A stretch of 64,000 nt of DNA from Nonomuraea polychroma (GTDB lineage: Bacteria > Actinomycetota > Actinomycetes > Streptosporangiales > Streptosporangiaceae): positions 11,001,501 through 11,065,500 of the forward strand of contig NZ_SAUN01000001.1 in NCBI RefSeq assembly GCF_004011505.1. Direction: 5' to 3'. The notes under the pieces were generated by a model. It was not told the origin of the DNA. It was given only the letters and a program-made list of their open reading frames with translations, and made no database searches. Of this stretch, positions 51,997 through 61,224 are shown one piece after another (the first letter of the stretch is position 1; each line of letters starts with the position of its first letter). The position numbers were made by a program, and so were the translations under genes.

Positions 51997-52872
51997 TCAA
52001 AGGCTTTCTTTGAGCGCCATGCGCAGCGCCTCCAGCAGCGCGTCGGTGGCCGGAGGATGGGGCGGTTCGCCGTAGACGGCGGCGTACACGTGCCTGGTCG
52101 AGCCCGGCACCTCCGCCACCTCCACGTCAGGATGCTGGTGAGCGCGCAACGCCAGCCCCGGCAGCATCGTCAGCCCCAGCCCCGCCGCCACCAGCGCCTG
52201 CACGGCCACGATGTCGTCGCTGGTGAACGAGATCCGCGGCTCGAAGCCCGCCTTCTCGCAGACGTCCAGCAGGTGGCTGCGGCACCGGTCGCAGCCCGCG
52301 ATCCAGGACGCCTCGGCATGCCCGGCCAGCTCCCCGTCCGTCGGTGTGCTGGACACCAGGTAACTGGGGTCGTCGAGGAGATGGATCATGGTGATGCCGC
52401 TGTCCTCGGGCGCGGTGTCGTCGTACCTGAAGACCACCGCCACGTCCACCCGCCCGGCCCGCAGCAGCCTGAGTGCCTCAGGGGGCTCGGTCTCGGTGAG
52501 GTGCAGGCGCAGCCCGGGATGGCCGGCGGCCAGCAGCGTGGCCGCCTTCGGGACGAACGTGCCGAGCGCCGAGGGGAAGGCGGCCAGCCGCACGCGGCCG
52601 GACCGCAGCCCCACGTGGGCGGCCAGCTCCTCGGCGGTGGCGTCGAGGCGGCCGATGATCTCCGCGGCCCGCTCGGCGAGCAGCCTGCCCGCCTCCGTGA
52701 GCCTGATGCCGCGCCCCGCGCGCTGGATGAGCCGGGCGCCGGTCTCCGCCTCCAGCCGGGCGAGGTGGTGGCTGACGGACGGCTGCGAGTAGTGCAGCTC
52801 CTTGGCGGCGGCGGTCAGCGAGCCCTTGCGGGCGACCGCGAGGAGGACGCGGAGACGGACGACATCCAGCAT
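51997..52872 (-). CDS. LysR-family transcriptional regulator
   Basis: A 291-residue regulator with the N-terminal winged helix (LAVARKGSLTAAAKELHYSQ, then PSVSHHLARLEAE) and a periplasmic-binding-like effector domain. It is divergent from the cysteine-dioxygenase-like gene with 107 bp between starts and precedes the LysE exporter, the usual place for a LysR controlling one or both. Effector unknown. Confidence 0.92.
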   Translation of the reverse strand: MLDVVRLRVLLAVARKGSLTAAAKELHYSQPSVSHHLARLEAETGARLIQRAGRGIRLTEAGRLLAERAAEIIGRLDATAEELAAHVGLRSGRVRLAAFPSALGTFVPKAATLLAAGHPGLRLHLTETEPPEALRLLRAGRVDVAVVFRYDDTAPEDSGITMIHLLDDPSYLVSSTPTDGELAGHAEASWIAGCDRCRSHLLDVCEKAGFEPRISFTSDDIVAVQALVAAGLGLTMLPGLALRAHQHPDVEVAEVPGSTRHVYAAVYGEPPHPPATDALLEALRMALKESL

Positions 52873-52979
52873 TCATCAATCATATCTATGGATCGCCTAT
52901 AAGACTTCTGTTGGACCTATCGGTCGCGACGTAGGACCGTAGAAGGGGAAGGATGATCCGATTTCCCTAGGGGGATACC

Positions 52980-53510
52980 ATGAATATGGGCGCCACTGCA
53001 CTTGCCAGGCCGGGCCTCGAGCCGCTCGTGACCGGCATCTCCGACATCGTGTCCCGGCGGCTCGGGCCACGACGGACCGCGTACACCGTCGCCGACCTGC
53101 TCCGCGACCGCCTCCCCGGCCTCGACATCCTCACGCCGCTGGAGCGCGAAGGCTCGCCCGACGGGTACGTCTCCCGCCCGCTCCACGCCCAGGAGGACTT
53201 CTCCATCGTGTCCGTGGTGTGGCGCCCGGGCCAGGAGACGGTGATCCACGACCACGTGGCGTGGTGCACGTTCGGGATCATCAGCGGCATCGAGCACGAG
53301 ACGCTCTACCGGGACATGGGCGACCATCTGCTGGAGATCGGCCGCGCCGACAACCGGCCGGGTGAGGTCAGCGGCTTCGCCCCGCCCGGAGACATCCACA
53401 AGGTCCTCAACACCAGCGGCGAGGTCGGGGTGTCCATCCACGTGTACGGAGCCGACGTGAGCCGCCTCGGCAGCAGCGTCCGCCGCGTCTACGACCTGCC
53501 GGTCAGGTAA
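52980..53510 (+). CDS. Cysteine dioxygenase type I family cupin
   Basis: A 176-residue cupin. HDHVAWCTFGIISG gives the first HxH metal pair, with Cys and Gly as in cysteine or 3-mercaptopropionate dioxygenases, and DIHKVLN plus SIHVYGADV supply the remaining His and the conserved second motif. The enzyme would oxidise a thiol to a sulfinate with Fe(II) and O2. Substrate cannot be told from sequence. ATG 52980 follows GGGGGAT. The 3' end overlaps the opposing hydrolase by 22 bp. Confidence 0.88.
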   Translation: MNMGATALARPGLEPLVTGISDIVSRRLGPRRTAYTVADLLRDRLPGLDILTPLEREGSPDGYVSRPLHAQEDFSIVSVVWRPGQETVIHDHVAWCTFGIISGIEHETLYRDMGDHLLEIGRADNRPGEVSGFAPPGDIHKVLNTSGEVGVSIHVYGADVSRLGSSVRRVYDLPVR

Positions 53511-54127
53511 TCGACCAGCTCCTTGGGGCGCGCGAGCATCGGGGCGTGGCCGCTGTCGATCTCGTCCGGCGTGACGCCCAGCCGGTCGCGTACGACACCG
53601 CGCATGAACTCCGGCGTGAAGAACCGATCGTCGCGGCACAACAGGAACCTGGTCGGCACGTCCGGCCACGCCTCCAGCGGCCACGGCTCCCGCAGCGCCC
53701 TGCCCACGTGCGGGCGCCCTCTCCCGATCGCTTCCTCCGCCAGCTCCCTGGGCACGTCGTGCAGGAACACCGGGATCGGGTCGCTGATGTCCTGGTGCCC
53801 GAAGCCGGTGTTCTCCCACCAGTCGTTCGGCGGCTCGCCCGGGACCGGGATCATGGCCGTGACCAGCACCAGGAGGTCGGCAGGCAGGCGGGCGCAGACG
53901 AGCGGGCCGACGAACCCGCCCCACGAGTGCGCCACCACGACCAGCTCCCGCCGCTCCCCGACGGCGTCCACCACGGCGCCGGCATAGTCCCACAGCCCGG
54001 CGGACTCGTCCTCGATCGGCAGGTCCACCGCCACGACCTCGTGGCCGCGGCCGCGCAGCTCCTCCGCCACCAGATGCCATTCCCAGGCGGACCCGCCGCC
54101 ACCGTGAATCAGCGCGAACGTCGCCAT
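53489..54127 (-). CDS. Alpha/beta hydrolase
   Basis: A 212-residue protein. It starts FALIHGGGGSAWEW, the oxyanion-hole segment, and has the nucleophile elbow AHSWGG (Ser in GHSxG-like context) and an acid/His pair later, with DSGHAPML carrying His. ATG 54127 is chosen because GGAAGGTGAAG precedes it; upstream extension is not supported. Similar enzymes hydrolyse esters, and some are salicylate-esterase-like. It is divergent from the flavin-binding gene at 54204, so the two may be coregulated. Confidence 0.88.
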   Translation of the reverse strand: MATFALIHGGGGSAWEWHLVAEELRGRGHEVVAVDLPIEDESAGLWDYAGAVVDAVGERRELVVVAHSWGGFVGPLVCARLPADLLVLVTAMIPVPGEPPNDWWENTGFGHQDISDPIPVFLHDVPRELAEEAIGRGRPHVGRALREPWPLEAWPDVPTRFLLCRDDRFFTPEFMRGVVRDRLGVTPDEIDSGHAPMLARPKELVDYLTGRS

Positions 54128-54203
54128 CGCTTCACCTTCCGCCGATGAGTTCCTGAGTTCCTGTAGGTCTGTCCAAACGTAGGAGCCCGGCTTAGGAGAT
54201 GCC

Positions 54204-54710
54204 ATGGAACCGACCACGAAACTGGATGCCCGTTTCAGCGATCCCACCGCCACGGCCACCCCCTGGGCGCAGGCCCGCGAACAGCTGGAACGCGCGGAGA
54301 CGTACTGGCTGGCCACCGTACGCGCCGACGGCCGCCCGCACGTCACCACGCTGCTGGCCGTCTGGCAGGACGACGCGATCTACTTCTGCACCGGAGCGGA
54401 GGAGCAGAAGGCCAGAAACCTCGAGTCCAACCGCAACTGCGCGCTCACGACCGGTGCCAGCACCCTGCACGAAGGGCTCGACCTGGTGGTCGAGGGCGCC
54501 GCCGAGCGCGTCACGGACCCCGGCGCGCTCAAGAGCCTCGCCGACGCCTGGGAGTCGAAGTACGGCAGCGCGTGGCACTTCGACGTGGGGGACGGCGTGT
54601 TCACCCACCCGCAGGGCGGGGAGGCGCTGGTGTTCCAGGTGCGCCCGGTCAAGGTGCTGGGCTTCCGCAAGGGCGAATATAGCCAGACCAGCTGGCGCTT
54701 CTCGAGATAG
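54204..54710 (+). CDS. Pyridoxamine 5'-phosphate oxidase-family flavin-binding protein
   Basis: A 168-residue split-barrel protein. YWLATVRADGRPHVTTLLAV is the typical first-strand region of the PNPOx-like family, followed by IYFCTGAEEQKARNLESNRN, which is common in F420- or FMN-dependent members. The enzyme class reduces or oxidises diverse small molecules and function cannot be narrowed. It is divergent from the alpha/beta hydrolase. Confidence 0.9.
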   Translation: MEPTTKLDARFSDPTATATPWAQAREQLERAETYWLATVRADGRPHVTTLLAVWQDDAIYFCTGAEEQKARNLESNRNCALTTGASTLHEGLDLVVEGAAERVTDPGALKSLADAWESKYGSAWHFDVGDGVFTHPQGGEALVFQVRPVKVLGFRKGEYSQTSWRFSR

Positions 54711-54778
54711 AAAAGAAAAGTTGCGCAAATGCCCCGTGGCCGGGTTGTGAGGGCTGAGAAACGGGCTGATCGTTTGCG

Positions 54779-54990
54779 CTACTGAGGCGCGTACATGGAC
54801 TCGATGTCGAGGAGATGGACCCGTCCATCGGCGGCCGCCTCCAGGTCGGCCGCGAAACCCTCGTGGGAGAAGATCGCGAAGGAGGCGCCGGTGGCGTCCC
54901 AGCCAAGGCCGACGAGCAGGTCGCGAATGTGCTCGAGGCGGTGCAGATCGTCGGTCGTCCGGGGCAGCCGGAGAGTTCCCCATTTAGCAA
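54779..54990 (-). pseudogene. C-terminal remnant of an AAA ATPase-like protein (DUF234 type)
   Basis: The minus-strand reading DDLHRLEHIRDLLVGLGWDA, continuing with FAIFSHEGF and ending LLDIESMYAPQ, resembles the C-terminal end of the archaeal-type ATPases whose DUF234 domain closes with a GF...L and LYxLDIExLY pattern. Only about 65 residues remain. Upstream it runs into the TetR gene, so the rest has been lost. No start. Confidence 0.4.
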
Positions 54991-54998
54991 GGAGACGA

Positions 54999-55538
54999 AT
55001 GGCGGCAACGCGCCCCCGCCGCGCGGACGCGCAGCGCAACTACGATCTGCTGCTGGCCGCAGCCGCTCAGGTCTTCGCCGAGCGCGGCACTGACGCTCCC
55101 CTCGACGAGGTGGCCCGTCGGGCCGGGGTCGGCAACGCCACCATGTACCGACATTTCCCGACCCGATCAGATCTCCTGGTGGCCGTCTACGCCGACGAGG
55201 TCATCCGGCTCTGCGCACGCGGCCAGGCACTCCTGGCCGCCGACGGCGCGGCGGAGGCCCTTCACGAGTGGCTGCGCCTGTTCATGGCGCACATCACCGC
55301 CAAACGCGACCTCGCTCTGGCCGCCATCGACGGCCAGAGCACGGACCTGGTCGCGAAGTGGCACGAGTCCATGCTCACCACCGCGTCCGCGCTGCTGGAC
55401 GCGGCCAAGCAGGCGCATGCCGTTCGCGCCGACCTCGACGTACGGGACCTGCTGGCCCTCATCAAGGGCATCGCCCTGACCGCCGCGGACACGGCTCAGG
55501 CGGAACGGCTCCTCGCCCTCATCGATTGGCGAAGCTGA
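54999..55538 (+). CDS. TetR-family regulator
   Basis: A 179-residue repressor. The helix-turn-helix lies at about 27-60 (DAPLDEVARRAGVGNATMYR, HFPTRSDLL). ATG 54999 has AAGGAGACGA immediately upstream. The ligand-binding part is short, as in this branch. Target unknown; the neighbouring flavin protein, hydrolase and methyltransferase are candidates. It overlaps the convergent methyltransferase by 20 bp. Confidence 0.92.
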   Translation: MAATRPRRADAQRNYDLLLAAAAQVFAERGTDAPLDEVARRAGVGNATMYRHFPTRSDLLVAVYADEVIRLCARGQALLAADGAAEALHEWLRLFMAHITAKRDLALAAIDGQSTDLVAKWHESMLTTASALLDAAKQAHAVRADLDVRDLLALIKGIALTAADTAQAERLLALIDWRS

Positions 55539-56145
55539 ACATCCGCTCACCGACCGCCAGCGGCTGGGGCGGGCCGGGGAAACGATGGACGCCCACACCG
55601 AAGCCGGCCTCCGGGTCCGACACCCATTCCCGCTCGAAGCCGAGCTCTTCGAACCAACCGCAGATCACCGGGACGAGGTCGGGTGCACGGCGATGGCGGG
55701 TCCAGATCACCGTGCCGCCGCCGGCGCACAGGTGCGGGGAGAACCCGACGGCGCGCTTGATGTCGTCATCGCTGATGTTGCCGAAGATCCCGCACAACAT
55801 CACGATGTCCGCCGGCGCCATGCCCTGATACTGGTCGGTGAGCGTCGCGTCGCCCGTCACCACGTCGACCTGATCCAGCCCGGCGGCCTCGGCCGCGGAT
55901 CGCGCGGCCTCGGTGTTGCCCGGATCCAGCTCCACAAGACGTGCTCGCACGTCACCACGGCGTGGATGCTCGGCCAGCACGGGGAGAAGGTCACGGCCCT
56001 GCCCCGCGCATATGCTGATCACTCTCACCGGCCCGGGCGCCGCGGCGTCCAACGCTTGCCGGATACGGCTCTGGACGACCCGCAGCCGCTGGGACAGTCG
56101 TGACTCCGGGCGATCGTATTCGTCATGCCATTCCTGCCAGTCCAT
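55519..56145 (-). CDS. Class I SAM-dependent methyltransferase
   Basis: A 208-residue protein. VISICAGQGRDLLPVL is motif I, followed by acidic VELDPGN, then IVMLCGIFGNISDDDI as motif IV. It belongs to a small actinobacterial group with no defined substrate. Its start is divergent from the Nudix gene; the two predicted starts overlap if the Nudix gene begins at 56144, which favours the later GTG for the Nudix. Confidence 0.82.
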   Translation of the reverse strand: MDWQEWHDEYDRPESRLSQRLRVVQSRIRQALDAAAPGPVRVISICAGQGRDLLPVLAEHPRRGDVRARLVELDPGNTEAARSAAEAAGLDQVDVVTGDATLTDQYQGMAPADIVMLCGIFGNISDDDIKRAVGFSPHLCAGGGTVIWTRHRRAPDLVPVICGWFEELGFEREWVSDPEAGFGVGVHRFPGPPQPLAVGERMFSFANR

Positions 56146-56185
56146 GACACAGACTCTAGAGAACGATCACGTCGAAGGGGGCACA

Positions 56186-56641
56186 GTGCTACGGCTGCTC
56201 ACCCGGGTGTGGAGGTCGCTGGGCGGCCGCCTGCAGTGGCGGCTGGTGTGGCTGAAGCACGCCACGTTCATGGTCGGCGTCACCGGCGTCGTACGCGACG
56301 ACGAAGGCCGGGTGCTCCTGCTCAAGCACCGGCTGTGGCCGGACGGCCGCCAATGGGGATTCCCCACCGGGTACGCGAAGCGGTCCGAGACGTTCGAGCA
56401 CACCGTCGAACGGGAGGTCCTCGAAGAGACCGGCCTGACCGTGAAGACAGGCCGGCTCATCCGGCTGAAGAGCGGATTCAGCCTGCGGGTGGAGGTGGCC
56501 TACGAGGCCGTGCTGACGGGCGGCACGCTCAAGCTCGACCCGCTGGAGATCCTGGAAGCGAAGTGGTGCCGGCCCGATCAGCTGCCGGAGGGCACACAGG
56601 GCTCCCACCGGCAGCTGATCGAGCTCTGCTCACACCTCTAG
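56186..56641 (+). CDS. Nudix hydrolase
   Basis: A 151-residue protein with the Nudix box starting GYAKRSETFEHTVEREVLEE, then TGL (G-x5-E-x7-REUxEExGU). GTG 56186 is preferred because AAGGGGGC precedes it; ATG 56144 is possible but overlaps the divergent methyltransferase start. Nudix enzymes cleave nucleoside diphosphates linked to another group. Substrate unknown. It overlaps the convergent M20 peptidase by 4 bp. Confidence 0.9.
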   Translation: MLRLLTRVWRSLGGRLQWRLVWLKHATFMVGVTGVVRDDEGRVLLLKHRLWPDGRQWGFPTGYAKRSETFEHTVEREVLEETGLTVKTGRLIRLKSGFSLRVEVAYEAVLTGGTLKLDPLEILEAKWCRPDQLPEGTQGSHRQLIELCSHL

Positions 56642-57993
56642 ATGCCCAGCGCCGAGGGAAGGCTGAGCTCCTGGAGGAACAGGGCCTCGGTCGTGGCCAC
56701 CTTGCGGAGTTCCTCCAGATCCACCCGCTCGTTCGGCGCGTGGATCGCCGCGTCCTCATCCTCCGCACCGAACAACAGGATCTCCGCCGCGGGGAACTGC
56801 TTCAGCAGCGTGTTCACCAGCGGGATCGAGCCGCCCGCGCCGACGTCGCGCGGCGGCCGGCCGAAGGCCCGCTCCATCGCCCGGTTCAGGGCCGAACGGG
56901 CCTTGCCGCCCGAGTCCGCCTGGAAGCCCGAGCCCACCGTGAAGTCGCCGAACGACACCTGCACACCCCACGGCGCGACCTGACGCAGGAACTCCACCAC
57001 CGCGTTCACGGTCGTCTTCGGGTCTCCGGCCGGGGGCACGCGCACCGTGACGCGGGCACGCGAGACCGGCTGCACGGCGTTCACGGCGCCGGACACCGTC
57101 GGCACGTCGAGGCCGGTGACGGTGATCGCGTAGGAGGACCAGAGCCGGTCCGCCAGCGACCCCGAGCCCACCAGCGACACACCGTCGAGGACGCCCGCCG
57201 TCTTCCTGAACTCCTCCTCCGACGGCCCGTGCCCGAGGAAGGATCCGCGCGGCAGCCCGGGCACGCGGATGTCGCCGTTGTCGTCGTGCAGTGCGGTCAG
57301 CATGCGCATCAGGGCGGCCAGCGCGTCGGGAGCGGCGCCGCCGAAGGAGCCGCTGTGCACGGCCTCCTTCAAGCTGCGGACCTCGATGGTGAAGGCCGCC
57401 ATGCCGCGCAGCGACGTGGTGACGGCCGGGTCGCCGACGCGCGGGTTGCCGGTGTCGGCCACCACGATGGCGTCGGCCCGCAGCAGGTCGGGATTGCGCT
57501 CGACGAACGCCTCCAGGCGCTCGCCCGCGTACTCCTCCTGGCCCTCAATGATGACCTTGATGCCCACGGGGAAACGGCCCTGGAAAGCACGCAGGGCAGT
57601 GATGTGGGAAATGATGCCCGACTTGTCGTCCGCGCAGCCCCGGCCGTACAGGCGGCCGTCGATCAGGGTCGGCTCGAAGGGCGGCGTGCGCCAGGAAGCC
57701 GGGTCGCCCGCGGGCTGCACGTCGTAGTGCGCGTACAGCAGGACCGTCGGCGTGCCGGGCGGCGCGGGGGCCTCGCCGTAGATCGCGGGAAAACTGCCCT
57801 CGACGGCCACCTGCTGAACGTGCGGCAGGCCGACGGAACGCAGCAGCTCTTCCGTCACCGCGGCGGCGGCGAACACCGGCTCTTCCGGGTGCCCGGGGAA
57901 GGCCACGGAGGGGATGGCGGCCAGTCGCTTGAGCTCCTCGATGGCCTGGGGCATCGAGGCGGCGACGGCGCTCTCAATCTGGTCAGGAGTCAA
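56638..57993 (-). CDS. M20-family zinc dipeptidase
   Basis: A 451-residue metallopeptidase. Zinc ligands are visible in LLYAHYDVQPAG (His), GRGCADDKSG (bridging Asp), IEGQEEYAGE (catalytic Glu pair), and VVADTGNP (Asp), with the last His in AIHAPNERVD. The dimerisation lid lies between about 190 and 310. It should cleave dipeptides or related amides. A TTG start is used. Its 3' end overlaps the Nudix gene by 4 bp. Confidence 0.92.
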   Translation of the reverse strand: MTPDQIESAVAASMPQAIEELKRLAAIPSVAFPGHPEEPVFAAAAVTEELLRSVGLPHVQQVAVEGSFPAIYGEAPAPPGTPTVLLYAHYDVQPAGDPASWRTPPFEPTLIDGRLYGRGCADDKSGIISHITALRAFQGRFPVGIKVIIEGQEEYAGERLEAFVERNPDLLRADAIVVADTGNPRVGDPAVTTSLRGMAAFTIEVRSLKEAVHSGSFGGAAPDALAALMRMLTALHDDNGDIRVPGLPRGSFLGHGPSEEEFRKTAGVLDGVSLVGSGSLADRLWSSYAITVTGLDVPTVSGAVNAVQPVSRARVTVRVPPAGDPKTTVNAVVEFLRQVAPWGVQVSFGDFTVGSGFQADSGGKARSALNRAMERAFGRPPRDVGAGGSIPLVNTLLKQFPAAEILLFGAEDEDAAIHAPNERVDLEELRKVATTEALFLQELSLPSALGI

Positions 57994-58229
57994 CGGACGG
58001 TCCCCCGGTCAACAAAATCTGGACAGTTTGCCTCTCATTGGATCACACAAGCCCCATGGATGCGGGGACACGCGCGACCTGCCGGCCCAATCTACATGCG
58101 GATTTCGTTGCTGTTACATAGTGGTTCTGCGGATCCCGACTTTCATGCACAATGCCGCGACCGATTCGCTTGGCAAATTCGAAGTGAACATGCAGACTGT
58201 GGGGAGTTCACTGACGAGGGAAGATAGCC

Positions 58230-59612
58230 ATGACGCAGCCGGAACACGACGTCCTGAAGGCCGCGCAAGATCACCTGTGGTTGCACTTCACCAGACACAG
58301 CGCGTACGAGCAGTCCGAGATCCCGACCATCGTGCGGGGTGAAGGTGCGTACGTCTACGACATCCACGGCAAGCGTTACCTCGACGGCCTGGCCGGTCTG
58401 TTCGTGGTCCAGGTCGGCCACGGACGCCAGGAGTTGGCCGATGCCGCCGCCAAGCAGGCCCAGGAGCTGGCGTTCTTCCCGCTGTGGTCCTATGCCCACC
58501 CCAAGGCGGCCGAGCTGGCCCAGCGTCTGGCCGCGCTCGCTCCCGGCGACCTGAACCGCGTCTTCTTCACCACCGGCGGCGGCGAGGCCGTCGAGACCGC
58601 GTGGAAGCTGGCCAAGCAGTACTACAAGCTGATCGGCAAGCCGCTCAAGCACAAGGTCATCAGCCGGCAGATCGCCTACCACGGCACCCCGCAGGGCGCG
58701 TTGTCGATCACCGGCATCCCGGCGTTCAAGCAGATGTTCGAGCCTCTGGTGCCGGGGTCCGTGCGCGTTCCCAACACCAACCACTACCGGGCGGACGAGA
58801 TCACCGGCGTCAAGGGCATGACGCCCGAGGAGTACGGCATCTGGGCCGCCGACCGCGTCGCCCGCGCCATCGAGATGGAGGGCCCCGACACGGTGGCCGC
58901 CGTCTTCGCCGAGCCCGTGCAGAACGCCGGCGGCTGCTTCCCGCCGCCCCCCGGCTACTGGCAGCGCCTGCGCGAGATCTGCGACGAGTACGACGTGCTG
59001 CTGGTCTCCGACGAGGTCATCTGCGCCTTCGGCCGGCTGGGCACCATGTTCGGCGGCCAGAAGTTCGACTACGTGCCGGACATCATCACCTGCGCCAAGG
59101 GCATGACCAGCGGCTACTCGCCCATCGGTGCCATGATCGCGCACGATCGGCTGTTCGAGCCGTTCAAGAGCGGCGACGAAATGTTCGCGCACGGCTACAC
59201 CTTCGGCGGGCACCCCGTGTCCGCGGCCGTGGCGCTGGCCAACCTCGACATCTTCGAGCGCGAGGACCTGCTCGGGCACGTGACGAGGAACGAGCCGCTG
59301 TTCAAGCAGACCCTCGACGACCTGCGCGACCTGCCGATCGTCGGCGACGTGCGCGGCGCCGGCTACTTCTGGGGCATCGAGCTGGTCAAGGACAAGGCCA
59401 CCAAGGAGACGTTCACCGCGGACGAGTCGGAGCGGCTGCTGCGCGGTTTCCTGTCGAAGGCGCTGTTCGACGCGGGGCTCTACTGCCGGGCCGACGACCG
59501 CGGCGACCCCGTCATCCAGCTCGCGCCCCCGCTCATCGCCGGTCCCGAGGAGTTCGAGGAGATCGGATCCGTCCTCCGCGGCGTGCTGACCGAGGCCTGG
59601 GCCCGGTTGTAG
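58230..59612 (+). CDS. Class III aminotransferase (omega-transaminase type)
   Basis: A 460-residue PLP enzyme. The N-terminus has GKRYLDGLAGLFVVQVGHGR. The PLP lysine is in ITCAKGMTSGYSPIGA, preceded by LLVSDEVICAFGRLG with the cofactor Asp. It matches the group annotated aspartate aminotransferase family or beta-alanine/taurine:pyruvate transaminase. The alanine dehydrogenase 53 bp downstream would regenerate pyruvate from the alanine formed, which supports a pyruvate-dependent transaminase. ATG 58230 follows GAGGGAAGAT. Confidence 0.92.
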   Translation: MTQPEHDVLKAAQDHLWLHFTRHSAYEQSEIPTIVRGEGAYVYDIHGKRYLDGLAGLFVVQVGHGRQELADAAAKQAQELAFFPLWSYAHPKAAELAQRLAALAPGDLNRVFFTTGGGEAVETAWKLAKQYYKLIGKPLKHKVISRQIAYHGTPQGALSITGIPAFKQMFEPLVPGSVRVPNTNHYRADEITGVKGMTPEEYGIWAADRVARAIEMEGPDTVAAVFAEPVQNAGGCFPPPPGYWQRLREICDEYDVLLVSDEVICAFGRLGTMFGGQKFDYVPDIITCAKGMTSGYSPIGAMIAHDRLFEPFKSGDEMFAHGYTFGGHPVSAAVALANLDIFEREDLLGHVTRNEPLFKQTLDDLRDLPIVGDVRGAGYFWGIELVKDKATKETFTADESERLLRGFLSKALFDAGLYCRADDRGDPVIQLAPPLIAGPEEFEEIGSVLRGVLTEAWARL

Positions 59613-59665
59613 TACCCCCTCCATCCGGCACAACGGTGTGCCGGTTCCCGAAAGGAACCACCGCC

Positions 59666-60775
59666 ATGAAGATCGGCGTCCCCGCCGAGGTCAAGAACCA
59701 CGAGTACCGTGTCGCCGCCACGCCCGCGGGCGTTCACGAACTGGTGCGCAACGGCCATGACGTCCTCGTCCAGCAGGGCGCGGGCCTGGGCTCGCACATC
59801 ACGGACGAGGAATACCTCGCGGCGGGCGCGAAGATCATCGAGAGCGCCGACGCCGTGTGGGGCGAGGCGGAGATGGTGCTCAAGGTCAAGGAGCCGATCG
59901 CCGAGGAGTACCACCGGCTGCGCGAAGGGCTGGTGTTGTTCACATACCTGCACCTGGCCGCCTCCCGCGCCTGCACGGACGCGCTGCTGACCGCCAGGAC
60001 GACCGGCATCGCGTACGAGACCGTCCAGGTCGGCAACGCGCTGCCGCTGCTCGCCCCGATGTCCGAGGTCGCGGGGCGCCTGGCGCCGCAGGTGGGCGCG
60101 TACAACCTCATGCGCTTCAACGGCGGCCGCGGCATCCTGCCGGGCGGCGTGCCGGGCGTGGCGCCGGCGAAGATCGTTGTGATCGGCGGCGGCGTCTCCG
60201 GGCTGAACGCGGCGCAGATCGCCGTCGGCATGGGCGCCGAGGTCACGGTGCTCGACACCAACATCGACCGCCTGCGTTACATCGACGCCATCTACCAGGG
60301 CCGGCTCAAGACGCTGGTCTCCACCCGGTACGCGATCGAGCAGGAGGTCCTGCAGGCCGACCTGGTCATCGGCGCGGTGCTGATCCCCGGCGCGAAGGCC
60401 CCGACGCTGGTCTCCAACGACCTGGTCGCGCGGATGAAGCCGGGCTCGGTGCTCGTCGACATCGCCATCGACCAGGGCGGCTGCTTCGAGGACTCGCGCC
60501 CGACCACGCACGCCGAGCCGACGTACAAGGTGCACGAGTCGGTCTTCTACTGCGTGGCCAACATGCCCGGCTCGGTGGCCAACACCTCCACGTACGCGCT
60601 GACCAACGCGACCCTGCCGTACGCGGTCAAGCTGGCCAACCGGGGCTGGCGCGACGCGGTCAAGGCGGACACCGGCCTTGCGGGCGGCCTCAACACGCAC
60701 GCAGGCCTGCTGACGAACCAGCCGGTCGCCGAGGCGCTCGGCCTGCCGTTCACGCCGGTCGCCGAGGTCGTCTAG
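59666..60775 (+). CDS. ald: Alanine dehydrogenase
   Basis: A 369-residue enzyme. It starts MKIGVPAEVKNHEYRVAATP with the Arg that binds pyruvate, has the catalytic Lys in VLKVKEPI, the His in YLHLAAS, and the NAD site VVIGGGVSGLNAAQIAVGMG. It interconverts alanine with pyruvate and ammonia. ATG 59666 has AAAGGAACC upstream. Likely cotranscribed with the aminotransferase. Overlaps the convergent VOC gene by 4 bp. Confidence 0.95.
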   Translation: MKIGVPAEVKNHEYRVAATPAGVHELVRNGHDVLVQQGAGLGSHITDEEYLAAGAKIIESADAVWGEAEMVLKVKEPIAEEYHRLREGLVLFTYLHLAASRACTDALLTARTTGIAYETVQVGNALPLLAPMSEVAGRLAPQVGAYNLMRFNGGRGILPGGVPGVAPAKIVVIGGGVSGLNAAQIAVGMGAEVTVLDTNIDRLRYIDAIYQGRLKTLVSTRYAIEQEVLQADLVIGAVLIPGAKAPTLVSNDLVARMKPGSVLVDIAIDQGGCFEDSRPTTHAEPTYKVHESVFYCVANMPGSVANTSTYALTNATLPYAVKLANRGWRDAVKADTGLAGGLNTHAGLLTNQPVAEALGLPFTPVAEVV

Positions 60776-61224
60776 TCCTCCTCCGAGCGGTATGTCGTGC
60801 CCCGGACGATCTCGTCGGGTGTCAGCTGCTCCCTTGCCGTCGTCACCGCCCACCGGTGGCCGAAGGGATCGCGGAGCACGCCGTACCGCTCGCCCCAGAA
60901 CACCTCTCGCACCGGCTGCTCCACCTCGGCCCCGGCGTCGATCGCCCGCTCGGCCATCGCGTCGGGGTCGCCCACCTCCAGCAGGATCAGGACCGGGCTG
61001 CCGCCCAGCGTCGGCGGCGCCAGCGCGCCCAGGCCCGGCGTCTCCTCGCTCACCAGCAGTCGGCCGGCACCGAGCTGCAGCTCCACGAAGAGGATCGTCC
61101 CGTCGGACAGCGTGTTGCGGAACACCTCCACCGCGCCCAGGCCTTCGCGGTAGAAGGCGATCGCCGACTCCGCGTCGCGGACGAACAGGTGCGGGCACAG
61201 CCCCTGGGGGCGTAGCGATGTCAT
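60772..61224 (-). CDS. Glyoxalase/VOC-family protein
   Basis: A 150-residue protein. HLFVRDAESAIAFYREGLGA and FGHRWAVTTA show two of the usual beta-alpha-beta metal-binding repeats, as in PhnB-like/VOC proteins linked to antibiotic or aldehyde binding. It is the second gene of an operon behind a PadR regulator (ATGA overlap). Substrate unknown. Confidence 0.88.
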   Translation of the reverse strand: MTSLRPQGLCPHLFVRDAESAIAFYREGLGAVEVFRNTLSDGTILFVELQLGAGRLLVSEETPGLGALAPPTLGGSPVLILLEVGDPDAMAERAIDAGAEVEQPVREVFWGERYGVLRDPFGHRWAVTTAREQLTPDEIVRGTTYRSEED

